Below, in pieces: positions 19,890-27,964 of a DNA stretch of 64,000 bases. This stretch comes from Pachyseris speciosa. Lineage: Eukaryota; Cnidaria; Anthozoa; Scleractinia; Pachyseridae. The notes beneath the pieces are model-generated. The model had not been told where the DNA came from. It saw nothing but the letters and a program-made list of their open reading frames with translations, and ran no database searches. The stretch lies in NCBI GenBank assembly GCA_016490735.1, contig JAEMWC010000969.1:245001-309000 (forward strand), read 5' to 3'. A program made the translations under genes and the position numbers. The number at the start of each line of letters is the position of its first letter. Within the stretch, counting starts at the first letter, position 1.

Positions 19890-20770
19890 TTATTTTTTTA
19901 AATATCTTTCTCTTCGTGATAAGTATAATTTGCTTTCTTCTAAGTGTTTAGTTATTTCATGAATCAAGTCTTCGAAACAATTGCTCATGGTGTACTTACA
20001 CTTATTTTTCTCATACATTTGCTTCATACTTTTTTGTTTATCTGACACTTGATACACACCAGTTGGACTTTTGAATTCAAGACAAAGAGCATTGTATTTT
20101 CTAGTGGGATTCAACAGCATTAAATCACACTGTCCAGCCATATATCCTTTCTTATAACTTCTGATTCGCATGTTTGAGCTTATTTGATTTTCACCTAATC
20201 CCGCCACCATTAAAGCATCTTCATATTTCTTTCTGATGAATGACACAATCTTGTAGTGCAGATCATTTTCACTTTCAATCATCAGCATATTATTGCTTCT
20301 GTCATTAAACTGATTGTAATACCCCTGTTTCCTGATTGATGGTAATACTTTCGATGTAACCCAATGTTTGAATTTTGCTGCTTCCTGTTTTTTAGAGGAC
20401 AGTATTAGTGAATAAAGTCCAGATTCATTTATAAAAAAACATTTGAAAGTTTTTTCGGGGTCTCAGCACGAGGTAACGTTTTGTTACATCGTGAATCAGT
20501 GGCCTCAGCACGAGGGACCATTTTGTTACATCGTGAATCAGTGGCCTCAGCACGAGGTAACGTTTTGTTACATCGTGAATTTATGCTGATTTTGTGGTCT
20601 CTTAAGATTCTATCATCAGATAAAACATGATCCTTGATTGCCTTTTGTGGATTTTTATAGTCGAGAATAATAGCTATGTCTCTTCCTCTGAACCATATTT
20701 CATTTTTATCATCAACATAACAGTCTATTGACACATCTAATTCTTTGTTATCGTAGGAATATTTTTGCAT
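19890..20770 (-). CDS. BRO-N domain plus VRR-NUC type nuclease, with a frame break
   Basis: The N-terminal frame (20,429-20,770) has a BRO-N start (IWFRGRDIAIILDYKNPQKA) and then three 14-residue repeats. The conserved BRO-N continuation (INESGLYSLIL, WVTSKVLPSIRKQGYY) is in the -1 frame downstream. That frame runs on into 19,890-20,288, which has a PD-(D/E)XK core (GQCDLMLL, then CLEFKSP) typical of VRR-NUC nucleases. The join lies at seven T on the coding strand (20,433-20,439). There the codons read GTT TTT TTA TAA, so U UUU UUA is in slippery phase. BRO-N proteins bind DNA, and VRR-NUC proteins cut branched or ended DNA. Role in the element probably replication or recombination. Confidence 0.7.
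20461..20585 (-). repeat. 42-bp tandem repeats inside the BRO-N gene
   Basis: Nearly three copies of a 42-bp unit (contains GTAACGTTTTGTTACATCG). They stay in frame and encode a 14-residue repeat with core SRCNK(T/M)(L/V)PRAEATD. They interrupt the usual BRO-N fold in a loop position. Near-identity of units suggests recent expansion. Confidence 0.85.
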
Positions 20771-20894
20771 TTGTATATTATATTATAATAATTTATTTTT
20801 TAAATTCATTTTCGACCTTTGTTTAAATATAGTCAGGAATAATAATATTCTTGGCTACATATAATAGCAAATAACAGATATACTGTAGGGTCTA

Positions 20895-20915
20895 CTCACA
20901 TATACGTTAGATAAT
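20895..20915 (-). promoter_or_regulatory. ATCTAAC motif after the integrase end
   Basis: The minus strand has TATCTAACGTATATG, matching the late-motif pattern, but the ATG is followed at once by TGA. It lies between the integrase end and the BRO gene start. It may serve a longer leader or be a relic. Confidence 0.3.
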
Positions 20916-20922
20916 TTTCTCT

Positions 20923-21930
20923 TTATAATATGTCTTTTAAATCCTTGAACGGGATCCAACTGTTAAATTCCTCACTGTAACCCTTCCACTTCACCAAAGC
21001 TTGTTTCTTCTTGTAATCTCTGCGAATGACTTTATCAATACGGAATACATCCTGTCTGGCTTTCAATAATTCAGCTTCATAAAAACTCCCTTGTATTTCT
21101 TCATCGTTGAGATCTTTTAGTTTGTAAGTGACTGGATTAGTGTATTGGATCTTATCAACTGTAAATACTTCTTCAGTCCAATTTGGTGTATAGCCCTTGT
21201 CGAACACATTCCGTTTATACTTGGATATTCGGACCTTGTCACCTATTTTAAATTTTGGTTTCTGTTTTAATGTTTTCATATCGCCATACAAATTGAAGTA
21301 AACAGTTCCTTCGTTCCTCTTATCAGATGCTTCAACGGGTGTCATCTTTGTGCTTGAATGTTTGGTATTATTATACTGTTTCACTAATTTTGGTAACATG
21401 TCTAAATACTGTGTATTACCTTGAACAGTGAACTGCTTCCACATTTTGGATTTAATTGTCCTATTCCATCTTTCAACTACTGATGATTTCTCTTCATTCT
21501 CAGTTGAGTACATCTGTACACTATGTTTCTCTAGCAAGTCCTTCAAGTGTTTGTTGTAAAACTCTTTTCCCTTGTCGACCCATAAATACTGTGGTTTTCT
21601 ACCTTCCTTGAATATTGATTTGAATGCTTCAGTGACAGATTCACCTTTCTTATCCTTCAATGGGACAATCCAACCATATTTGCTGAAGACATCAATAACC
21701 ATAAGAAGATATCGATAACCTTTATTCCATTTACTGAACTGTTGCATTTCAACTAGATCACTTGCCCATATTTCATCAATTTTATTTACAATCACACGCC
21801 GCCGAGTGAAATTTCGTTTTATGGGTGCATGTAATTCATCAGCTAGTTTTTCTTGCCAGTTTTCTTCACTCGACGGCTTTTTCCGTTTTTTGAAACACCA
21901 AGACCAAGTTTCTGTTTTTTGTCAATTAAG
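20923..21930 (-). CDS. int: rve-family integrase with chromodomain, no own start codon
   Basis: The frame is open from just after a TGA near 21,930 down to 20,923. Catalytic residues: D in WASDLVEM, D in LWVDKGKEFYN, E in SSVVERWNR, with about 33 residues between the last two, as in retroviral-type DDE integrases. The C-terminus is a chromodomain (FRIDKVIRRDYKKKQALVKW then GYSEEFNSWIP), which may steer insertion to marked chromatin. No ATG precedes the conserved N-terminus (NWQEKLADELH, then IKRNF). The frame overlaps the end of the PLA2 frame by about 90 bases, and a phased -1 slippery site lies in the overlap. It inserts the element and makes the 6-bp target duplication. Confidence 0.9.
21798..21891 (-). 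promoter_or_regulatory. Candidate -1 ribosomal frameshift signal (PLA2 to integrase)
   Basis: On the coding strand the PLA2 frame reads TCA AAA AAC, so A AAA AAC (21,891-21,885) is exactly in the X XXY YYZ phase. A 7-nt spacer GGAAAAA follows. GCCGTCGAGTGAA (21,877-21,865) then pairs with TTCACTCGGCGGC (21,810-21,798): 13 pairs, one of them G-U, around a 54-nt loop. A -1 slip leads directly into the integrase frame. Confidence 0.6.
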
Positions 21931-22480
21931 AATCTAGCTGTTTGACCCCATTTTGGCATCTCACCATATGGTATTTGATCTAGTGACTCGACCATTGTTC
22001 TATCACATTCACCTTTATTTTTTCCCATATCATAACAAATATCATGGTAAGCTGCTATTTCATCCACTTTGTTATAAGGTTGTACATTCCATTTCAAGAC
22101 CTCACCTGTGTTTTTATCATACTCTAACTGTTTATCGAGGGATTATAAGGTCCCATATATTTATACTTTCCGGGTGTCCATCCACTTTTCGGTTTAGGAA
22201 GCTTGCCAATAACCTTATGAATGTCAATAGCACCGCCATAATCTAATCCTTTGATATCTGTTTTGTAACGAATATTTGGTCTCACTTTTGTTGAGAGTTG
22301 TTTCAAAGCTTCTGACCCAACCTTTGTGATTGCAGGTTTTGCGAGGGAAAGTCCTTTGTCAATTAATTTCTTTTGCAGCTTTGGATTTCTCATTGCTTCA
22401 GAAGCATAATATCTTCCCATTTCTACACCTTTCTTTGCTAAATAAGGGACTCCATGTTCTAAGAATCCTGTTAGCGCCAT
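21843..22480 (-). CDS. Phospholipase A2-like virion protein, frame break in the calcium loop
   Basis: The upstream frame (22,124-22,480) has an amphipathic N-terminal region and ends at YKYMGPYNP, the parvovirus-type PLA2 calcium-binding loop. The downstream frame (21,843-22,097) continues with VDEIAAYHDICYDMG, holding the His-Asp catalytic pair, and CDRTMV. The change is -1 near the CCC at about 22,143; one missing C explains it. In parvoviruses this domain opens endosomal membranes during entry, and related domains occur in adintovirus-like elements. The 3' end is Lys/Arg-rich and overlaps the integrase frame. The gene lies between a zinc-ribbon gene and the integrase, all in one direction. 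Confidence 0.75.
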
Positions 22481-22524
22481 ATCTGCGGCTGAATCTAGTA
22501 TGCCCGCCCCTTCAGACGGGCTAT

Positions 22525-22683
22525 TCAGTTTCCCCGATTTCTGACAAATTTAGTCTTTGTGATTCCACATTCAGCACAAGTACATTTCATCACAGTTCGA
22601 CCATTTTTTGTCTTTTGATATCTTTCACTTCCTGGTACACATTCAGTCTGCTTCTTCTGTTTCACACAATATGATTTTACCAT
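22525..22683 (-). CDS. DUF5679-like small zinc-ribbon protein
   Basis: 52 codons, ATG at 22,683 and TGA at 22,525-22,527. The sequence contains YCVKQKKQTE and then MKCTCAECGITKTKFV, a four-cysteine ribbon pattern like DUF5679 of large DNA viruses and Polintons. The start is preceded by ATCTAA ending 13 bases upstream and by TATA right before ATG, the layout shared by the late genes. The PLA2 frame opens upstream of its ATG in the same region, so the two may be fused in relatives. Confidence 0.75.
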   Translation of the reverse strand: MVKSYCVKQKKQTECVPGSERYQKTKNGRTVMKCTCAECGITKTKFVRNRGN

Positions 22684-22695
22684 TATACCATTAAG

Positions 22696-22701
22696 TTAGA
22701 T
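22696..22701 (-). promoter_or_regulatory. Late motif, DUF5679 gene
   Basis: ATCTAA on the minus strand ends 13 bases before the ATG at 22,683; the bases before ATG are GGTATA. Confidence 0.55.
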
Positions 22702-23154
22702 ATTTTTAAAGTAGTCTATGATGAATCTGTGATTGACTCTTGTGTCTGTTGGATCAAATTCAGCATTATGTATTGTATTAAGAATGGATCTGCCTTTTTG
22801 TCTCTCAAGAAGATAGTATAAACACCAATATCCACACAAGACTGAATCTCTTTCTTGTATCTCATCTCCAGAGTATTCAAGTTGTTTTCCACTTGTAGCC
22901 ATGTATTTCTGTACTTCTGTTGGCATCATCAAACCAAATGAGTCAAAGTATTCACAGTATTTATCATTTTTGAAATTCCTATAACAAACCAATGAGTACC
23001 AGGTCCAATTTTGGAATCAAGATTGACTATCCCACATTCATTGTTTTTTATTTGTCTCGGCAGATTGTCTCTTGAAAATACTCCTCTAAAATGTTTTATT
23101 CCAAGTTGTTTAACCCAATTGATTAAATCAAAGTTGGATAATGGTTTATTTACA
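22696..23154 (-). CDS. Adenovirus-like cysteine protease, frameshifted
   Basis: The N-terminal part, read from about 23,154, carries FRGVFSRDNLP, NNECGIVNL and GTHW with the catalytic His. The C-terminal part (22,696-22,992) is in the -1 frame and carries YFDSFGLMMP and the catalytic Cys in LCGYWCLYYL. The break lies between THW and VCY at about 22,993; one missing G in TTGG would explain it. The family cleaves capsid and core precursors during virion maturation. No clear ATG for the N-terminal part; it overlaps the end of the core-protein gene. The TAA at 22,696-22,698 overlaps the promoter motif of the next gene. Confidence 0.8.
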
Positions 23155-24000
23155 AAATGGTTCCTAGTATGGGGATTGAATTGAATGGACTGTTTTTGCC
23201 CAGTAGAAGTCCTTTTCCTTTGTTTTTTTTTTTCATTCCATAACCGATTGGGTTATTCCATGTACCAAAAACAGGAGGTGATTGCCATGGAATCATAGCA
23301 TGTTTCCCACCTTTCTTTCTGGGTACAATGTCATCTGGAACATGAACAGGTATTGACCGTCTTGGACGGCTGCTTTCAACATGCAAACCTTTTCCAGTTA
23401 ATTTTCTGATTGCTTCTATAGCCAAAGGAATTCCAATGCTGGCGAGTATTGTTCCAATACCCTTTCCAGTCTGCGCTTTTGTTGGTTTTATAACAACGTC
23501 TCCACCATACTGCATTTTTTGGATAACATCAGCCATCTGTCTCGTATTCAATAAATTTCCTATATTCAATAATTGGGATAAATTGGCATTAGGAATAAGA
23601 AATCCTCCTTTTTGTTTCTTTCCAAATAGTTTATCAATGCCGAGACTTGCTAATGAAGAAAGAGCACCTGTAGCCAATGCTGGAGCCGCTTTAGCTACTG
23701 CTTTACCTGCATAAGGCAATAGTCTTGTTCCAAGTGAAAAAAGACTGGACAAAGAGAACCTCCTTCTTGGACTGATTTTCTGATCTGTGCTTTGGATATC
23801 TTTACATCAGCACCTGTTCCATTTCTCTGTGATTTGGCTAATTTTTTTATCTGTGTTTTTGTCAACATCATTTGATCACCTCCAGTGAGATCTCCATGTG
23901 TGAGTCTCAATGTTACCGGTGAATTTGTTTGTATAGCTTTTGCAAGCCTTTGCTTCTGACTGTTTGAAAGTCTTACTCCATGAGGATGATAAGTAGTCAT
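23150..24000 (-). CDS. Basic core/minor virion protein, frameshifted
   Basis: The first frame (from ATG at 24,000) contains TTYHPHGVRLSNSQKQRLAK, then VTLRLTHGDL and KISKAQIRKSVQEGGSL. The second frame (23,150-23,752) follows after a -1 change near 23,751 and has a small hydrophobic stretch (ALATGALSSLASLGIDKLFG), then Gly/Lys-rich sequence, IPWQSPPVFG and an end at ILGTIL. About 283 codons in all. Position beside capsid genes, high Lys content and a glycine-rich hydrophobic centre fit an adenovirus pX/pVI-like core or membrane-acting virion protein. Exact family not certain. Confidence 0.65.
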
Positions 24001-24063
24001 ATAATATATGTTTATACTAAATTGTATTTAATACAAACAATCATTTAATTTAATTTATTTAAT

Positions 24064-25353
24064 TTACATTGATCTCAGAATCAACTTTCCATCAGTCTTT
24101 CTCATCTCAACATCCTGTTCATACAGCACAAGTGCATACACACTGTAATCAGCATTTGTCGCACCACTCAAAGTGTATTTGAAAGTCAGTTTTGTCATTC
24201 CATCTTTAATATCCTGTTTCTGTTTTGTCAGATCGAAATAAACAAAAGGGAATATTGTACCGAAATTGCCCCTGTTGAGAAGGGTACTTTCACTGAAATC
24301 GTTTACAGCTTGAACATATTTTAAAACATCTCTAAATACTCTTGTTGGTTCTGTTGATGGTTTATAATGAACCTCTGGATAATCATTTCCATTGCCAACC
24401 TCAAGATAACAATCAGTCAAAGTTTGGTTATTTGCAACTGAAAAGGTGTTATAGAGAAATTTATTGGCTGTCTGAGATGCATCACTTGCATCATTGATGA
24501 TGAATACAAAGACATGCCTGGGTTTGTTTATTCCTGTGGAAATACGGAAATTGGCTGTCTGTTGTCTCGTTGAATTGCCTCTCTCGACCATTTCTCTCAT
24601 GTAAGTCCACTTTCTGTTGTCAAGATACTTGCTCATGTACAAAGACTTTCCCGTAGAATTAAAAATAATACGAGGAACAATTAGCTGGAATTTAGTTAGT
24701 ACCACACGACAATCATCAGTAGCTTGCCAAATCATATTGTCATCACTTTCAAGTGTCAGGTTCAACTCTATTTTTGAGTTAGGCATAAGCTCATCCCAAA
24801 AGCTCTTGAAAAAACCGTATCTGTTCAATGCAAGCTCTACATTTACTTCACCAGCTGCACCATTCAACAGTGCTTTGCGAGCTGCGAAACCTTTGTTATA
24901 AGTAGCCACCTGGGCAACTCTATCATCAGCTTGTCTTTTGTCGTCAAGATAGAAGAACTCATTGGTTCCCTGACTTACAGCATAACCCTGTGAATACTCA
25001 AGCAATGACTTAATATTTGTGGCCTGGTTTGCATTACGGCATTCATAAACATCAATACCATTCATTTTCACATTAATAGTGTTAATAAGAGCGTGAACTG
25101 AATTAACGATACCATTTCGATCTCCTGCAGCAATGTCAGCTCCATCTGCAAGCTTCTTTACAATGAAAATAACATTAAAACGGGCATTATACCAGTCAAA
25201 TGGTGTAGTCTCTCCACTGTTATCAACAACGAAACGGTAACCTGTTTTCCTCTGATGAGCATTATTTGCTACTACAGTATTAAGTGCTGTCTCTAGTTCG
25301 AACACTACATCTTCATATCTTTCGATATATTTTGAGTCACGATAGTTTGACAT
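24064..25353 (-). CDS. mcp: Major capsid protein (hexon-like, double jelly roll)
   Basis: An intact 429-codon frame. It begins MSNYRDSKYIERYEDVVFEL and contains typical capsid features: no signal peptide, few cysteines, many Asn/Asp/Thr in predicted loops, and a C-terminal beta-rich part (LTFKYTLSGATNADYSVYAL). Length and place, between the core protein and the AT-hook and penton genes, fit the major capsid protein of Polintons and adintoviruses, which forms trimeric pseudo-hexagonal capsomers. ATCTAA ends 12 bases before the ATG, which is directly preceded by TAT. Assignment rests on context and overall similarity as I recall it. Confidence 0.8.
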   Translation of the reverse strand: MSNYRDSKYIERYEDVVFELETALNTVVANNAHQRKTGYRFVVDNSGETTPFDWYNARFNVIFIVKKLADGADIAAGDRNGIVNSVHALINTINVKMNGIDVYECRNANQATNIKSLLEYSQGYAVSQGTNEFFYLDDKRQADDRVAQVATYNKGFAARKALLNGAAGEVNVELALNRYGFFKSFWDELMPNSKIELNLTLESDDNMIWQATDDCRVVLTKFQLIVPRIIFNSTGKSLYMSKYLDNRKWTYMREMVERGNSTRQQTANFRISTGINKPRHVFVFIINDASDASQTANKFLYNTFSVANNQTLTDCYLEVGNGNDYPEVHYKPSTEPTRVFRDVLKYVQAVNDFSESTLLNRGNFGTIFPFVYFDLTKQKQDIKDGMTKLTFKYTLSGATNADYSVYALVLYEQDVEMRKTDGKLILRSM

Positions 25354-25364
25354 ATATTATTGTG

Positions 25365-25370
25365 TTAGAT
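25365..25370 (-). promoter_or_regulatory. Late motif, major capsid gene
   Basis: ATCTAACACAATAATATATG: motif end 12 bases before the ATG at 25,353. Confidence 0.6.
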
Positions 25371-25375
25371 AAAAG

Positions 25376-25618
25376 TTATTTTATTTTACGTGGTCGGCCT
25401 CTCTTTCTTTTGATTAAACCACCAGTCTGGCTCGCACTCTCAGTTCCACTCTTGTTTCCACTTTTTCTCTTTTTCAAAAGTTCTATGATTTTGTCACCAG
25501 CTTTTTTGCCAGCATGTTCACCAATTGTTGTGGCTGCTTTTTTTCCAGCTGTTTTGATCATATCAGTCACAATACCTTCACCATGTTGTTCATATTTTTT
25601 AAACTCAAACCGTTTCAT
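25376..25618 (-). CDS. Small basic AT-hook protein (virion DNA condensation)
   Basis: 80 codons, Lys/Arg-rich. The C-terminus has a textbook AT-hook (KRKRGRPRKIK), and the middle is an amphipathic Lys/Ala/Gly helix (AGKKAATTIGEHAGKKAGDK). It lies between the major capsid and penton genes. It is likely a DNA-binding core protein like adenovirus pVII/V, by inference from composition and position. The upstream region has CCTAATAGTATATG, a weak version of the late motif. Confidence 0.7.
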   Translation of the reverse strand: MKRFEFKKYEQHGEGIVTDMIKTAGKKAATTIGEHAGKKAGDKIIELLKKRKSGNKSGTESASQTGGLIKRKRGRPRKIK

Positions 25619-25631
25619 ATACTATTAGGTT

Positions 25632-26417
25632 TTATAATTCCACACCTCTCAAGAATAACTCAATATACCAATCTATCCCATTTAAATCGACTGGAGCTCT
25701 AGAAGAGTCTGTGACATAAAAGCGTATTGAGCTGATTGTATGTGTTGAGACAGGATTCCATGAAAGAAAACGAGGTTTGTAAGTGAAAGGTAAACTTCTA
25801 ACGAGATTTGTGACTGGTATAACTGCGATTGTATTCGTGCTATTTCCATCAACAATGCTATCTGTCACCAAATCACAATTGATATAAATTTCATCTACAC
25901 TTCTTGTGATATCAGGTAAATATGTTCCATATTCATCAGCTTCAATCAATTTTGAATCGAAACCGATAAGTTTTCTGAAATCATTATTTCTGAGATCCAC
26001 ACGATAATTTTCATTGAGTTCAATCAAAATGCGATATGTTGACAAAACGAAAGTTATATTAATACCATACTTGTATTTTTTTTCATCTGTTTCATCTGGA
26101 TTAAGTCTTTGGTTTTTTTTTTCCATGAATTTATGAATGTAATCATCGATATCGTCATATGAATACATACCATTGACGAATGTTATTGTGAACCAGTTTG
26201 CACCTCCATCAACACTGTATTTCATTTGATTATTCCCAAAAATATCTCTGATATTGTACCAACTGTATGTCATATTGATGACATTCACAGCCATTTCATA
26301 TTTCAAATCATTCGTTAATTTAAGAGGTGTATTGAATCTTTTTTCAAAATCATGACTCTTGCTGACACCAATTTTGTCTCTGTTTTTACTGTTGAATCGT
26401 AATGAAATTTCTGTCAT
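25632..26417 (-). CDS. Penton-like minor capsid protein (single jelly roll)
   Basis: 261 codons, intact. Alternating polar and hydrophobic short stretches suggest an all-beta fold (YEMAVNVINMTYSWYNI, YGINITFVLSTYRILIEL, IDWYIELFLRGVEL at the end). Size and position beside the major capsid gene match the penton (vertex) protein of Polintons. It would hold the fibres at the vertices. ATCTAA ends 12 bases before the ATG, preceded by GTATATG as in other late genes. Confidence 0.7.
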   Translation of the reverse strand: MTEISLRFNSKNRDKIGVSKSHDFEKRFNTPLKLTNDLKYEMAVNVINMTYSWYNIRDIFGNNQMKYSVDGGANWFTITFVNGMYSYDDIDDYIHKFMEKKNQRLNPDETDEKKYKYGINITFVLSTYRILIELNENYRVDLRNNDFRKLIGFDSKLIEADEYGTYLPDITRSVDEIYINCDLVTDSIVDGNSTNTIAVIPVTNLVRSLPFTYKPRFLSWNPVSTHTISSIRFYVTDSSRAPVDLNGIDWYIELFLRGVEL

Positions 26418-26423
26418 ATACTT

Positions 26424-27230
26424 TTACATTAGATATTTCATCATTATTTTATTCAACTCACCGGTTTTCAGGATTCCCAGTCTGTTCAATGTATGCAATA
26501 TTTTTGTGAATTCATTTTGAACATTTTTGCTGTTGTTGCCGGCTGAAATAGATCCACCAAGTAACTGTAGTCTTGAAAGCATGTCACCCAAAAATGCATC
26601 CCTTGAACCCATTCCTTTCCCTGTTTTGTATTTGTAAGAAGCTAATACATCTGAAATCGTTTCTCTGTATTTCCTCAAAGTTTGTATTTCTCTTTTATGA
26701 GATTCATTTTCTTCTGGAGTGAATGATTTTTTTTTTCTTCTTGCCATATCCCTGGCTTTTTCTGCAGCTTTCTCCCTTTCTTCAATAAGTTTTTGTGGGG
26801 TGACTTGAGTTAACTCGCTAGGCTTTAAAAGCTTGTTATTTTTTAATATAATTCTATCATCTCTATCGAAATTGTTATCGATCTCTAATATGTTGGGTGC
26901 TCGATCCTCTTCTTCAGGTGCTTCAATTGTCAAAGGAAGTTCCGTTCCCATTGTAATTGCTCTGCGATTAGCTTCAATAACATCATCAAGTCCTTGTGTT
27001 AAAGCCTGTTGATTTTTTTTTAACTGTTTAATGACTTCATCCTGTTTTTCGTCGACACTTTCTTTCACACTCTTCTGGACATCAATAGAGGGTTTCAGTA
27101 ATTCTGATGTTGTATCATATGCATCCTGTTTTCTGTATTCATAAGTCTTGATAACATCACGAACTTCTCTTGTTTTGTTTCCAGCTTCAATTCCACTTTT
27201 AAGAAGCCTTTTCATTCGTTCTATATCCAT
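26424..27230 (-). CDS. Coiled-coil virion-associated protein of unknown function
   Basis: About 268 codons, starting at MDIERMKRLLKSG. The frame reads two codons further up from a TTG, but the ATG at 27,230 is the only one with the 12-base spacing to the late motif (GTCTAA, 27,242-27,247). Heptad-rich helices fill the first half (VKESVDEKQDEVIKQLKKNQ), followed by an acidic patch and a basic stretch (ARRKKKSFTPEE). The last part contains GSRDAFLGDMLSRLQLLGG. Placed head-to-head with the ATPase gene. Possibly a minor capsid cement protein. No family recognised. Confidence 0.6.
   Translation of the reverse strand: MDIERMKRLLKSGIEAGNKTREVRDVIKTYEYRKQDAYDTTSELLKPSIDVQKSVKESVDEKQDEVIKQLKKNQQALTQGLDDVIEANRRAITMGTELPLTIEAPEEEDRAPNILEIDNNFDRDDRIILKNNKLLKPSELTQVTPQKLIEEREKAAEKARDMARRKKKSFTPEENESHKREIQTLRKYRETISDVLASYKYKTGKGMGSRDAFLGDMLSRLQLLGGSISAGNNSKNVQNEFTKILHTLNRLGILKTGELNKIMMKYLM
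26429..26434 (-). promoter_or_regulatory. Late motif, penton gene
   Basis: ATCTAATGTAAAAGTATATG: motif end 12 bases before the ATG at 26,417. Confidence 0.6.
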
Positions 27231-27241
27231 ATACAATTGTG

Positions 27242-27247
27242 TTAGAC
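27242..27247 (-). promoter_or_regulatory. Late motif, coiled-coil gene
   Basis: GTCTAACACAATTGTATATG: one mismatch in the first base, end 12 bases before the ATG at 27,230. Confidence 0.55.
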
Positions 27248-27249
27248 TA

Positions 27250-27255
27250 ATCTAA
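27250..27255 (+). promoter_or_regulatory. Late motif, ATPase gene
   Basis: ATCTAAACTATTTACATATG: motif end 12 bases before the ATG at 27,267. Confidence 0.6.
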
Positions 27256-27266
27256 ACTATTTACAT

Positions 27267-27905
27267 ATGGAAATCCCTAATTATGATATTCAGGGTTTAA
27301 AGAATTCATTCAGACAGTTGTATCCGTATATGCCAAAAGATACATTTAGAATGTTATTGGCTGGTAATTCTGGATCTGGAAAGACAACATTGTTCATGCA
27401 TCTGATTATGGAGCCATTGGTTTATTATGATCAGATACATCTTTATGCAAAAAATTTAGATCAAGACAAATATCAATATCTTCGGAAAGTAATGGATGAA
27501 ATAAGCAGTCACATTGGATATCCTGCCTTGGTTTGCAGTCAAGAAGAGATATTGCCAGTTGAACAAATAAAAAACACAGATTTGCAGCGATTGGTTGTTT
27601 TTGATGATTTCGTGACTGATAAAAAACAAGATCAAATCATAAGCTATTTCATTCAGGGGAGACACAAGAACTGTTCAGTCATATATCTCACACAGTCATT
27701 CTATGGCTGTCCAAAATCAATCAGACTCAATTGCAGTCACTTCTGCCTTTATGATTTCCCATCCTCAAGAGAAAGGAACTTGATTGCACAAGAACTTGGA
27801 ATAGACAAGAAGAAATACATTGAAGCCACCAAGAAACCTTATTCCTTCTGTTATGTTGACAAGCCGATGAAGACAATCAAGAGAAATTTTTATGGTGCTG
27901 TTTAA
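27267..27905 (+). CDS. FtsK/HerA-type genome packaging ATPase
   Basis: 212 codons, intact. Walker A GNSGSGKT at residues 33-40, Walker B LVVFDD at about 109-114, and IYLTQSFYG further on, as in the A32/adenovirus-IVa2-like packaging ATPases of Polintons. It would pump DNA into the capsid. Divergently transcribed from the coiled-coil gene, with both late motifs in the 36-base intergenic region. ATG at 27,267 has ATCTAA ending 12 bases upstream. Confidence 0.9.
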   Translation: MEIPNYDIQGLKNSFRQLYPYMPKDTFRMLLAGNSGSGKTTLFMHLIMEPLVYYDQIHLYAKNLDQDKYQYLRKVMDEISSHIGYPALVCSQEEILPVEQIKNTDLQRLVVFDDFVTDKKQDQIISYFIQGRHKNCSVIYLTQSFYGCPKSIRLNCSHFCLYDFPSSRERNLIAQELGIDKKKYIEATKKPYSFCYVDKPMKTIKRNFYGAV

Positions 27906-27910
27906 TCTAA
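27905..27910 (+). promoter_or_regulatory. Late motif, mini-ORF
   Basis: ATCTAA, immediately followed by a second overlapping copy (27,910-27,915); the first ends 12 bases before the ATG at 27,922. Confidence 0.45.
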
Positions 27911-27921
27911 TCTAATATTAT

Positions 27922-27960
27922 ATGGCAATCAACAATTGGAAGATTAATCTAACAAGATGA
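27922..27960 (+). CDS. Possible 12-codon mini-ORF with late motif
   Basis: ATG at 27,922 is preceded by ATCTAA ending 12 bases upstream (27,905-27,910) and by TATTAT. It encodes MAINNWKINLTR then TGA. Its last codons overlap the late motif of the fibre gene. It could be a translated leader peptide or a by-product of duplicated promoter motifs. Confidence 0.25.
   Translation: MAINNWKINLTR
27947..27952 (+). promoter_or_regulatory. Late motif, fibre 1 gene
   Basis: ATCTAACAAGATGATATAATG layout: motif end 13 bases before the ATG at 27,965. Confidence 0.6.
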
Positions 27961-27964
27961 TATA

